Shown one piece after another: positions 9,169 through 17,700 of a stretch of 25,313 bases of DNA (its first letter is position 1; each line of letters opens with the position of its first letter). This DNA comes from Chara braunii. Its lineage: Eukaryota; Streptophyta; Charophyceae; Charales; Characeae. The DNA lies in assembly GCA_003427395.1 (NCBI GenBank), contig BFEA01000043.1, positions 2,452,393 through 2,477,705 on the forward strand, read 5' to 3'. The notes below the pieces were generated by a model. The model worked only from the letters and a program-made list of their open reading frames with translations. It had not been told where the DNA came from and did no database searches. The translations under genes and the position numbers were made by a program.

Positions 9169-9269
9169 TTGACTTGCCGGGGGAATAGGAACCGGACTGT
9201 CGCTCCCCAGAATGGTAGGAGCCAGAACCAAAAGGTTCTGTTAAAAAAAAATAAAAAAAATAAAAAATC
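9169..9269 (+). mobile_element. retroposon 3' end, copy 2 (plus sense)
   Basis: Positions 9169-9242 match 521-596 in reverse complement. Here the unit is followed by an A-rich tail (TTAAAAAAAAATAAAAAAAA and onward to about 9268). The body probably extends further 5', perhaps including the charged ORF at 8068-8343, but this is not shown. Confidence 0.6.
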
Positions 9270-9496
9270 ATAATATTCCTCCCCCCGTTTTATTCGGGCA
9301 GTACCCGGAACCTGACATCAGGACCCACACCTCCAGACGGTAGGGATGGCTGCCCAGACGCCCGGGTTGAATCTTGAAATGGGTAGGCCCCATTCGTTAT
9401 GACGTGCAGCAGGATGGGGAATGCTTTGTCTGCTCACTTGAAGTTATGTATGTAGTACTGTGTGTCGGTAAAGCCACCTGGCATGGGGTTTGGATT

Positions 9497-9512
9497 TGAG
9501 TTTAGGGTTTAG
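9497..9512 (+). repeat. short interstitial telomere-like repeat
   Basis: GTTTAGGGTTTAGG contains two adjacent copies of the plant telomere unit TTTAGGG, the second incomplete. Degenerate relatives lie near 8850-8875. It is too short to be more than a curiosity. Confidence 0.4.
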
Positions 9513-9573
9513 GATTGACGGGATTCATCCACCTGGCAGGTACAACCACAATCTTCATAGAACACAGTCCCCA

Positions 9574-10190
9574 GCAAAAGGGCCTAGCCGGAGATTAATT
9601 CAGCTAACCTGATGTTGACCCAGGTTTCCTTGCCCTCCCACAAGTCTCTCTCTTTCTCTGTGTGCTTGATGAGTTGTGGGAGGGCAAGCAGGGATGTAGC
9701 AGAAGGGCTTAACTGAGGTTGACGCAGGTTTTTCCTAGCTGTTCTTGTGGAGTTGGACGCAGTTCTGCTGCTTATCACCCATCCAACCATCTGGAGGAGT
9801 AGCCTGTCTTTATGATGGTCTTGGTGGCTAGACAGAATATTGCGTCGGTGGAATATTCCACCTTGAAGCTGGTTCTTGTGGGATACAGCAGAAGGGCCTA
9901 ACTGGGGTTGAATCAGGTTTTTTGTAGCAGCTCTCTAATAGTTAGACCCAGTTCTGCCTCCTATCACCCATCCAGCAATCTGCAGGAGTAGCCTGTCTTC
10001 ATGATAGTCCTCGTGGCTAAATAGGATGTTGGTCTCTGGAATATTCCACCTTGATGCTGGTTCTGGCGGCATGTAGCACAAGGGCCTATCTGAGCCCATC
10101 CAGCCCAGGCGTAACCTGTCTTCATCTTCGTCGGTGCTGGTGGCCAGTCAGAATGTTGGACAGTTGGTGCTGGTTCTTGTGCCCCTCCTT
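9574..10190. repeat. tandem repeat, period about 188 bp
   Basis: The landmark AGCAGAAGGGCYTAACTG recurs at about 9698 and 9887, and as AGCACAAGGGCCTATCTG at about 10075, giving periods of 189 and 188 bp. Shared blocks include TATCACCCATCCA, GGAGTAGCCTGTCTT and GGAATATTCCACCTTGA. A partial diverged unit precedes the array and another follows it. Frames crossing it are repeat translations, not genes. Confidence 0.85.
9629..9688. repeat. 15-bp perfect inverted repeat inside the first tandem unit
   Basis: CTTGCCCTCCCACAA at 9629-9643 pairs with TTGTGGGAGGGCAAG at 9674-9688 across a 30-nt CT-rich loop. It is absent from the later tandem units. Confidence 0.75.
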
Positions 10191-10301
10191 GAAATACAGA
10201 GAGTGGTTTAGGCAAACAGTAATATGCACCGGCTTTCTGAACAAACGGATGAAAATAGTCAGGAGAGGTACATTGATCTCGTAAGTTTAAGTTGTTGAAT
10301 G

Positions 10302-10414
10302 AACTACCGTCTTCACCCGAATAGAACCCGGTCATTATAGCTGTATTTGGCACAACTTTCAGCCCAGATACGGCGATAATTACCGGGTGTTCTATTCGGG
10401 TGAAGACGGTAGTT
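10302..10414. mobile_element. fold-back (MITE-like) element 1
   Basis: Perfect 26-bp inverted arms occupy 10302-10327 and 10389-10414, each with the core CTTCACCCGAATAGAAC. Pairing continues inward with few mismatches to about 44 bp, leaving a loop of about 20 nt. The 113-bp structure could form a near-complete hairpin. No target duplication was identified. Confidence 0.75.
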
Positions 10415-10530
10415 TCGCTCTTTGAAGTCTGTGTAGCACTTGGTCTTACGAGCGGTAAAGGGGCTGGGTGCAACAAGGATTGTGAGACAGACAGAGGTAA
10501 AGGGGCTGCTTCGTCTTTCTATATTTTCAT

Positions 10531-10630
10531 CTTCACCCGAATAGAACGCCCGCCGCCCGGTTATTATCGCTGTATGTTGAGCATTGTAGACTGAAAGTTG
10601 CACCAAATACGTCTGCAATATTCGGGTGAC
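10531..10630. mobile_element. fold-back element 2, diverged relative of element 1
   Basis: The left end CTTCACCCGAATAGAAC is identical to that of element 1; the right end is TATTCGGGTGACG. The internal part carries ACTGAAAGTTGCACCAAATA, which is close to the reverse complement of the element 1 loop region, so the two units differ in internal orientation. Confidence 0.65.
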
Positions 10631-10880
10631 GACGGCAGCTGAAAAGACGATAGCTTTTTTGAAATTCCCTAACTGAAGACAAGCTGTTGACATATATGCT
10701 TCAGGTCAGACTGTTAGCACATTCAAGTTAGTGCAACTCTGTTTATTTGCTTGTTTTCACGTTTGTTTGTTTTCACATTCGCTTGTTTTCACTATCCCTA
10801 TCATTTTGATGTTGTTCAGCAGTTGACTGTGTTTGTGATTGTCTTCTTGTGTCCCTGTGTGTGTGTCAATGTGATTTCAG

Positions 10881-10925
10881 GTGGCACTTTCACGGAAGTC
10901 GCCGTACGTGCAGACATCTCACAGG
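10881..10925 (+). CDS. TUBG: gamma-tubulin micro-exon (45 nt)
   Basis: The exon encodes exactly VALSRKSPYVQTSHR, 15 residues in phase 0. It is preceded by a long T-rich tract ending GTGATTTCAG and followed by the donor AGG/GTGTGTGAG. The peptide supplies the residues missing between the exon ending PASVQ and the exon starting VSGLMLAS, with no gap or overlap. It is too short to appear in an ORF scan and lies between two introns of more than 10 kb. Exact fit, phase and both splice sites make a chance match very unlikely. Confidence 0.95.
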
Positions 10926-11059
10926 GTGTGTGAGTTGGCAAAGCCACAGAAGTATAGCATGTTGTGTAATATGGAGGGTGCATGGTTTTCGTGGAGCTAG
11001 TTTTTTTAGATGCTTGCCTAGGCAAATGAAAACACTTGAGTTGATTGAACTTCATTCTG

Positions 11060-11700
11060 AGTTATTTACCACACATAATCGCATTTGCAAAGTTGGCACA
11101 ACCATGTACCTCCCTCTGCATCATCCTACTTGTGCTCAGCATCTTTGTCAGCATCCTCCTGTGAGACATCCTCCTCACGCCGCTCTCCCTCGTCCTCCGC
11201 CTCCCCACTCAACAGGCGGCTCTTGAGCCTTCTCCTCGCCATCACCTTCATCACTTTAGCTGCTGTCACAAGATTAATGATGATGATGATGGTAATGATG
11301 GTGATGATGATGATGTGCCCCAGGAGCAGCAGCTCCTTCGTCATTGTCGATGAAGGTTCCCCCCAACTCACCTATGCCATCCCTCCAATACCAAATCTTC
11401 CTGCCTCCACCACTCCTTTTGGTCCCCATGTCAGCGCACAGACAGTGCCTTTTGCTGCTGCAGATTTTGCTTCCTTGGCTTTTGCTGCTACTTCGGGTGA
11501 TGCTTTTGCAGCTTTGCTGCTGCGCTCTTTGCTTTTGTTGCTGCAGACTAGGTTTTGTGGGACGTCCTCCTTCCCTCGTCTGTGGGGTATCAGTGCTTGC
11601 CGTGCTCCTGCCTTGTACCCAGTCACCCTTCCCTCGCGCCTCAAGACATGTTCCCACCCTTCCAAAGCATACACCACTGCAGCTCCCATTTGGACAACAG
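11060..11700 (-). pseudogene. possible C-terminal tail of the decayed hAT transposase
   Basis: Minus-strand frames downstream of the hAT dimerisation remnant are rich in Lys, Ala, Glu and Asp, for example AAKASPEVAAKAKEAKSAAA and SGEAEDEGERREEDVSQEDA. hAT transposases can carry charged, low-complexity tails. The frames are interrupted and the microsatellite lies inside. The assignment is by position only. Confidence 0.3.
11277..11316. repeat. GAT/GGT trinucleotide microsatellite
   Basis: Imperfect (GAT)n with interspersed GGT. Translated, it yields Met, His or Ile runs, which explains several spurious ORFs. Confidence 0.9.
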
Positions 11701-11916
11701 AGTTCTTAACTTCTTGTGCAGAAGTCTCTGTCTATGTTTCCCAGGGAGTGTGCAGTGATGCCACTGCCGGTCATCATCATTGAGGTGAGCAATGTCTTCC
11801 TCCGTGGCTCACGTCCTTGGGTGCATCACTGTTCAATCATCTAGTCAGGAATGCTTCTGCGAGTTCGTCTCCCTAGAATTACCATTAGTCATCCCCCTTT
11901 TCCATTGTGCTCACTC

Positions 11917-12420
11917 TCACTCTCTCTGCCCACGTGCTGTAACTAACACCTTTCTCCTGCCTCCCTCCTCTTCTTGTCCGAGATGTGCGCCTCCAAGGGT
12001 ATGTGCGAATCCTCCTGGTTGCCATGCACGTGCCTCAAAAGAAGGTGGATGTTCAAGTTGTTGTAGAGTAGCTCTGATAGTCTCTCTGGCAACATCCTCG
12101 CATGCCTGTTGCCCAAGGAGTTTGATCGCCTGCGGCCAAGGGAGGTCCGAAAGGCATCCGACTGCAACACCGGAGTTTGCACACACGCTTGCTGCATTTC
12201 ATTTGCTGACCCGAGAGACTCATTAAACAAATCCACTCATCCACTTGCCAGCTGATCTCCTACAGCTTTTAGGGGTAGCCCAGGGTGTACAACCGTATGT
12301 TGAAGCCCACGCAAGTCTCCAGGTCGTGGATGACCGCCTCTCCCGAACTCGGGGTCAAGGAAGGGCACTGCACAATAAACATCTAGTAGTCCATCAATAG
12401 GTTCTCAGGTCCCCTTTTGC
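11917..12420 (-). pseudogene. hAT transposase remnant, C-terminal part
   Basis: Reading the minus strand from about 12420 down, one frame gives CAVPFLDPEFGRGG, like the conserved LdPefr region of hAT transposases. Another gives RHARMLPERLSELLYNNLNI followed by HLLLRHVHGNQEDSHIPLEA. The latter matches the hAT C-terminal dimerisation region, where NRL.perl..Lvy...Nl.L is typical. Frameshifts and stops separate these pieces. With the DUF659 fragment at 12999-13200 they appear to be two ends of one decayed transposase gene, with the middle (the DDE core region) missing. The assignment rests on motif resemblance. Confidence 0.5.
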
Positions 12421-12455
12421 CTCAGCAGTCAGGGAACCCACACTGCGAATTTTCC

Positions 12456-12463
12456 GCCACCCA
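12456..12463. other. candidate 8-bp target duplication, left
   Basis: GCCACCCA on the left versus CCCACCCA at 12990-12997 on the right: 7 of 8 match. Eight bases is the hAT superfamily size. Confidence 0.6.
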
Positions 12464-12989
12464 CAGGGTTGCACCCCCCGACGATCGGCGGCCCTTGATT
12501 GGCCGGCTGCTGACCTGCCGACCGATCGCCTGGTCGGCACCTACCGGGGATTGTCAGCACCCCGAAAAAAAAGAAAAAAAAAAGAAAAAAAGGGGGGGTC
12601 CCGATCCCCTAATAACACCACCAACACCCCCATAGTGGCCCCCAATACCCCCATACACCCCCCCAACACCCCCAAACCGCCCCCAACACCCTCATTACCC
12701 CCCCCCCAATAACCCCTATATCACCCCTATACCCCCTATTCCCCCCTATACCCCCCCTATACACCAACCTTAACCCCCCATACTCCTCCCCATCCCCAAA
12801 AGTCTCTCAGTGGATTTGGGCTGTACTCAGCAAGCGCAGTACAGCCCCCAACTCTGATTTGAAAAAAAATCAGTGGATGGTTGTTTTCTCTCTGGTCGGC
12901 AGACCGCCAACCAGTCGGCCTTACTGGTCGGCTGCGATACGGTCGGTGGTCGGGGTCGGGGGTTGGGGGCCAGCAGGGATGCAACCCTG
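12464..12989. mobile_element. non-autonomous hAT-like element, 526 bp
   Basis: The ends are CAGGGTTGCA (12464-12473) and TGCAACCCTG (12980-12989), a perfect 10-bp inverted terminal repeat. Subterminal regions on both sides repeat GGTCGGC/GCCGACC-type motifs in opposite orientation. A near-perfect 8-bp duplication flanks the element. CAGGG ends and 8-bp duplications are typical of hAT. It has no coding capacity; the middle is an A/G run (12565-12595) and a long C-rich tract. It sits between two fragments of a hAT transposase, so a later insertion into the dead gene is likely. Confidence 0.75.
12597..12790 (-). repeat. C-rich tract; G-runs on the minus strand
   Basis: About 190 bp of CCCC/CCCCC runs separated by short A/T spacers such as AACA or TATA. 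The minus strand carries more than a dozen runs of three or more G, so it could form G-quadruplexes. Confidence 0.8.
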
Positions 12990-12998
12990 CCCACCCAC

Positions 12999-13745
12999 AC
13001 TCTTTGGCCTAATCTTCTTGAACGCTCTCTAAGGAAGTCTGTGGAGGCATCCTTCTCCTTACCTTCCACGGAAAAGGACTTCCCAAAAACAGTCCCGACT
13101 GGGGATGAAACCATGATGTTGACGTGTGGTCTATACCACTGGTGAAACCACCCGTTATGCAGCTGGTTCTCTCCCACTTCTTTGCCGCACTCCTTATGTC
13201 CTTGCTTGTCCTGTTGTTTTGTCGCCGAGCCTTGTCATTGTGGCCCCATCCCTCTTGCACCAAGAGGGATGTAGTTTTCTGATCCTGTTGACGAGCTCTA
13301 GAAAGAACTCGTTGTCCACCATATTGAGGGGCTGATACATACAGGTCATCCACTTGTCAAGCAGCAGGCTAGTCTTTACGTTGCAGGTGGAAATGGTGTC
13401 ATGGTTCTTGATGCGACCTTCTTGAGCTTCACGTTGCGGACCAACAACTGGCCTGAGCCCGCCGATGAAGTGTGCAGCTGTTGTGTCTGCATCGCTGTCT
13501 CTTCTGACGCAGCCCCATCCTCTTCGAGGCTGGAAACACACTGCGCACCAAAAAAAAAAGCGAACCGAAGAAGCCCTCCTTTTGGCTGGCGCCGCCAGCC
13601 ATTTTGCTCCGGAGGCGGAGCCCTGAAAGTTGCTCCGGCATACAAGCTGGATGTTTGTTTCCATAGCGGGGAAACGTGCTGGTGGTTTGACCACCCATGA
13701 ACTGCACATTGCCGCATTCCCACCCTTCTCGAGCAACCCAGCAAG
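12999..13745 (-). pseudogene. hAT transposase remnant, N-terminal part with DUF659
   Basis: On the minus strand from 13736, an open frame of 180 residues contains VCRSNFQGSASGAKWL, reminiscent of a degraded BED-type zinc finger. Further on comes LLLDKWMTCMYQPLNMVDNE followed by FFLELVNRI, matching the segment before DUF659 in hAT transposases. In another frame at about 13177-12999, RPHVNIMVSSPVGTVFGKSF matches the DUF659 pattern (N.mv.sp.Gt.F..s). The frame changes show decay. The fragment stops where the hAT-like element is inserted; the C-terminal pieces resume on its other side. Family assignment is fairly good for DUF659 and weaker for the zinc finger. Confidence 0.6.
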
Positions 13746-13861
13746 AAGCTCCCCTATCAGACTCCCTCTGATCTCCTCTTGCCCTGTCCTCCATGGGAAG
13801 GTCTGGACTGGACTGCTTGGCGAAGTGCTCCCTCAATCTGTGTGGTCGCGTCCCACACTAC

Positions 13862-14010
13862 GTACACTCCCAGTGTTGAGAGCCCGCCCTTGTAACCTTG
13901 CCTGTCAATCTTGCCTGAACTATGTCTTGCAGTACGGAGACTCCCAGTGCTAGAAGCCCGCCCTTGCATCCTTGCCTGTCGCACCATGCATTGCCTGCTG
14001 CTTCCTTAGT
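13862..14010. repeat. diverged tandem duplication, period about 75 bp
   Basis: CACTCCCAGTGTTGAGAGCCC at about 13865 and GACTCCCAGTGCTAGAAGCCC at about 13940 start two units. Both continue with GCCCTTG, CCTTGCCTGTC and a later TTGCCTG. Confidence 0.7.
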
Positions 14011-14249
14011 CACCCATGCTGCTTTTCGCGGCAGTGAAGTAGACCTGTGTGGGAGGCACAACATTGTCAGCACCTAACCTGAATCCACCCCGACCTCAAG
14101 GAGGATTCAATTTAAAGTGATTAACGATGCTCTGAATCTGGAACACTTTGCACCCACCTTTGCTGGACTAGGGGAAGAGTATTTTGTTGACGGAACTCTG
14201 TAAGCTGCAGGCTCAACTGGATTATGTGTATGTGTCGGTTTGGAAAATG

Positions 14250-14254
14250 CAATG
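14250..14254. other. target-site duplication CAATG, left
   Basis: Identical to CAATG at 23393-23397, directly adjoining the LTR ends on both sides. Confidence 0.95.
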
Positions 14255-15550
14255 TGTTATGATCCTGGCCAATTTCGAAGTACACATTCATCAGATAGTA
14301 CAATGCCGTCCAATTGCAAAAGGAAATGAATGAACTTGAGAGGAGAGAGAGGGTAAGAAGAAGAAGAAGAAGAAAGAGAGGAGAAGAAGATGATGTACAC
14401 CAGCATAGACAAATGATAATGCTCTTCTTCTTCGTCAGACACTCTCCTCCTCCTCATCTCCTCTGATCTTATTCAATGAGAAATAATAATACAATGTTGA
14501 ATGGCTGAACCAGAATCAATGTTTGAATCCCTCTTCTACTGCAGGTATCACTTGAGGTCCACCGTAGCCATGGCTGCCTCTCTCACTCTTCACTCTCATA
14601 GGGCGAGGCTGTGGCAGACTACTAGGCCTTGCCCTGATGTCCAAAGGACAACCCAAAGCAGCTATGGCTGCTCTAGCTCAGGCCGCCATGCCTGACTCTG
14701 CCTCGAAGCTTCTTAGTGTAGCTCTGCCCCAACGGGGACCTTCCTGCTGCAGCGCCCACCAAGGTGATGGAGATGGCTCCCACCATAGCCAGGTAAGTAC
14801 CTCTGGTGCTCCCCCTTCCTCCTGGTCTTCTTCCTCCGTGTCCTTGCTGCTTCCCCAGCAGCGCTGCTCCAAGCTAGCTCTGCTCGAGCCAGCGCTCCAA
14901 CCAGTGTGTCGCCAAACTTGCACACCGTCAATGAGGCTGGGCTCTTCGCCCGGCCTGGAGATATAGCAGCCTGCTTGCCTCTTGGGCGGTGACTTCCAGG
15001 CCGCTCGGCCTTCCAAGCAATCGGTACCTCCTCCTTTTCGAAGGAAACCATCATTGCAGACTCTGATATTGCCCGTACAGGCCCTAGACTCAGACTGGTT
15101 GGACTGGTATCCGCCTAGACCTAGCCTACAACTACCGGGCCTCTAAAAATGCCCAACTTTTGTCTTCTTCTGNTCGGCCTCGAGTACCCGGCACATCTAC
15201 CTCTTCAGGGTGTGGTACCGGCCTACCTGCTACTTTCTAGTGTTTCCCCGCTGCTTCAAGTGTTGTGGGTCTCTTCCCTGCCACTTGAGTGTTTTCCCCA
15301 ATGCAGTCCTCAATGTCAAGGCCACAGGTAAGTACTGGCCCTGAGGGCCCAACGAACGAACGAGTGCCCTTGCGGGTCACACACACACTCAAGCCAACAA
15401 GCACTCAGACAGACATGCAGACCAGCAAGCGTGCACACACACAGACTTAGAGACCTTAGTAGCAAGCAGAAAACTCAGCAAGGCATTCAGTCCATGAGCA
15501 AAACTCAGAAATCAGTTTTGTCTCAGTCTGTGTTTGGTCGGGTCATCACA
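14255..15550 (-). repeat. 3' LTR of the gypsy element (1,296 bp)
   Basis: A TG...CA bordered LTR that matches 22324-23392 over most of its length. It is longer because it holds about 230 bp (roughly 14849-15078) that are absent from the other copy. It contains a GAA/GA-rich tract near 14340-14390 and an ambiguous base at 15173. Short ORFs here are LTR translations. Confidence 0.95.
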
Positions 15551-15563
15551 CTACCCCCCCCTT
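15551..15563 (-). other. polypurine tract
   Basis: The minus strand reads AAGGGGGGGGTAG directly before the 3' LTR start TGTGATGACC. This is the usual plus-strand priming site of LTR elements. Confidence 0.9.
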
Positions 15564-15591
15564 GAGAGCGAGGTCCCTTCGAGCGAGTAAG

Positions 15592-16374
15592 TCATTCTGA
15601 GTCCCCGACAAACGCATCGTAAGCAAACAAAGCAAAGAGATTTCGAGAGTATTTTGTCGCAGCGAGCTTTGCAGAGATTTTGGGTACAGCATTAGAGGCG
15701 ATTTGTCGCTCGTAGGCTTTAACAATGCGAGGTGCGCTGCACAGCAGTTCCTTCTTGGAGATCCAGTAGAGATCATCCAATGGGTGATACATAAAGTGAA
15801 CCTGGTACTGTCTGTTACGTCCCTTCCCTGCGTGCTGTTTGATTCTATCGATCTCATGACCGCCATTGATCGCACGACGAATCATGTCTTCACGGTATTC
15901 GAAGGACTTAGCATCACGGTGGATGTATAGTTTGGATGCATGAAAGACAGGGTATGTGCGCAGATGAGGCGGCACAGCAACCGAGGGGCCGAACTCATCC
16001 TTGCCAATCACATCCAGAACTTCCCACGGACCATAATAGAGCGGAAGAAGTTTGCGTGATACTCCCTCTTCTTCTGAGAATTCAAACATCTTGACCCATA
16101 CATAACTTCCCACTTCAATATCCGAAGGTCGACGCTTTTTGTTTGCATGATGGATCATTGCGTGTTGTTGCTTGGTCATTGTTGCGATGGCAACTTTGAG
16201 CAAGCGATCGTACTTGGCCTTGAAGCCAGGCCTGCCGGGTGTTAAACCAGCTGGCTGTTCAGGGAATAGGTAGGAGACCGGATTACAAATCTGCCAACTG
16301 TAATGCAGCCTGTTTGGCGTCATGCCGGTGGAAGAATGGATGGAGTTGTTGTACAACTCCTTGACGGAATACAA
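15592..16374 (-). pseudogene. integrase C-terminal domain with chromodomain-like end
   Basis: This minus-strand frame of 260 residues is the longest intact piece of pol. Early residues (YNNSIHSSTGMTPNRLHYSW) are the end of the integrase core. VGSYVWVKM and LPLYYGPWEVLDVIG form the GPY/F-type module, which binds DNA. From about residue 158, FEYREDMIRRAINGGHEIDR and RQYQVHFMYHPLDDLYWISK resemble the chromodomain that lets chromoviruses target chromatin. The chromodomain call is probable but not certain. It is separated from the upstream integrase only by an in-frame TGA at 16384-16386, in a context where Trp is expected. Confidence 0.85.
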
Positions 16375-16383
16375 CTCTTCATC

Positions 16384-16997
16384 TCACGTTTCTTGATCCA
16401 GAATGATTAAAGCGCGGAGAAGTTGGAACATAGTCTGGTTGATTTCCTCAGCCAAACCGTTGGCTTCGGGATGTCGGCCAGATGTCATGCATAGTCTGAG
16501 GCCAGGGAGTTGGGACGTGAAGTCATTCCATTCGATACTTATGAAGCGTGGGTCCCGATCACTCACAAAAGTTTTCGGGGTTCCGAACTGCAGAATGTAC
16601 TTCTGTTCGAACTCACAGATCACCAATTCAGTTGGGGCATGAGATGGCAAAGGAATCAGATTGAGGAATTTAGAGAAGCGGTCAACAATCACCATCACTT
16701 ACGAATAGTCGTTCTTACTTACCTTTCCCATGTCGGTGAAGTCGATAGAGATAGACTCCCCGGGACCATCGGGAATGGGAAGGGGTTTAAGTAGCCCCAT
16801 GGGCTTTTGTCTACATGGTTTGATTCGTTGACAGACTTGACACTCAGCCACAAACTTTTCAGCAGATCCCTCATACCAGGCCAATCAAACTGTCTCAATA
16901 GGTTTTTGTACGTCTTTGCCATGCCGAAGTGCTCACTCCGGCCATGAGCCAAGTCCAAGAAGTGCGTGCGGAGAGGCTCATGGTTGGGCACACACAA
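16384..16997 (-). pseudogene. integrase zinc-binding and catalytic core, broken
   Basis: The HHCC zinc-binding part is LAHGRSEHFGMAKTY and later CQVCQRIK; these lie in different frames because of a frameshift near 16870. The catalytic core contains SISIDFTDMG (first Asp), TFVSDRDPRF (second Asp) and HPEANGLAEEINQTM (Glu), so the D-D-E set appears present. An in-frame TAA at 16699-16701 splits the core before VMVIVDRFSKF. Integrase inserts the cDNA into the chromosome. This copy cannot make a full enzyme. Confidence 0.92.
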
Positions 16998-17018
16998 ACG
17001 GTCATTATTCCCATAGCG

Positions 17019-17700
17019 TCAGAAAACCAGTCCTCCATATTCGTGAAAATCAGGCTGACTGTTGGGGTCAGCCTGCAACTGCTCAAGGATGGGACTAAGG
17101 TTCGGGTCCTTGGGAGTGTGTTCTACGATCTCCTCCTTCAGTTTCTTCCGGAGGTCGTAGGAATTCACAAGGCAAGTCATGTACTCGGGGTGGCGAGACA
17201 ACGCATCAGCAACTCGATTATAACAACCTTTTTTGTGTCTTAGTTCAAAGTAAAAAATGTCGATCTCATGTAACCAGCGAAGTAATGTAGGGGACAAGGT
17301 GGTTTGATCTTTGATCCACTTCAAAGTCCTCATGATTTGAGAACACTTTGAAGTGGCGTCCCAAAAGATAGTGCTTCCAATGATCCAAAGCCATACGCAA
17401 AGCATAGAGCTCACGCATGTAGGTGGAAGTAGCTACCTTTTCACTAGGCATGCGTTTGCTGTAGTACTCGAGCTGCCGCAAGCCATCGCTGTCATCTTGT
17501 TGCAGCACTGCGCCAATCCCATACTAGCTCGCATTTGTAGTAACTATGAATGTTAGTTTGGGATCTGCAATGCGGAGTACAGGGTAACTTACGAAGGCCT
17601 CTTTTAAGGCTTGAAATGTGGTCTCACATGTTGCATCCCACGTGTAATGGACATTCTTACTTATCAATCAGGACAACGGGCGGGCAACAATAGGGAATCA
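17019..17700 (-). pseudogene. RNase H domain, catalytically altered and frameshifted
   Basis: Recognisable blocks are YGIGAVLQQDDSDGLRQLEY, YSKRMPSEKVATSTYMRELY, HWKHYLLGRHFKVF and VADALSRHPEY. The first catalytic Asp, in the usual TTDAS motif, is Asn here (AAT, plus-strand 17533-17535), followed two codons later by an in-frame TAG (17524-17526). The usual TDH block reads SNH. A frameshift lies between HFKVFSNHE and TLKWIKD. RNase H normally removes the RNA of the RNA-DNA hybrid. A further in-frame TGA (17019-17021) separates it from the integrase. Confidence 0.9.

Larger units (their letters stand above)
177..10880 (+). other. gamma-tubulin intron A, 10,704 bp
   Basis: The intron runs from the donor GTGAAG to the acceptor GATTTCAG and separates codons for PASVQ and VALSRK. 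It contains the retroposon tails, the deleted LTR element, GTGCGC arrays, tandem repeats and fold-back elements listed separately. Segments without a specific call (about 600-1290, 4320-5050, 6100-6800, 6900-7320, 7660-8060, 8880-9160, 9280-9560) show no clear gene and look like decayed repeats or plain intron. Confidence 0.9.

Noticed and set aside
9497-9512. Possible telomere or telomere-fusion site
   Set aside because: There are only about two TTTAGGG units; the segment is embedded in an intron.
11085-11783. 232-residue plus-strand ORF with a Met run
   Set aside because: It is Ser/Leu-rich, crosses a GAT microsatellite and shows no domain. It is probably the shadow of minus-strand charged sequence.
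12417-12984. Pro-rich or Gly-rich ORFs across the C-rich tract
   Set aside because: Composition artefacts within the non-autonomous hAT-like element.
13009-13050. RSLRKSV as the missing gamma-tubulin exon
   Set aside because: It resembles only a few residues of VALSRKSPYV and has no splice sites; the exact exon is at 10881-10925.
14501-15016. ORFs starting MAEPES or MSKGQPK in the left LTR
   Set aside because: The same sequence recurs in the right LTR (for example 22702-22932). It is LTR DNA without a recognisable domain.
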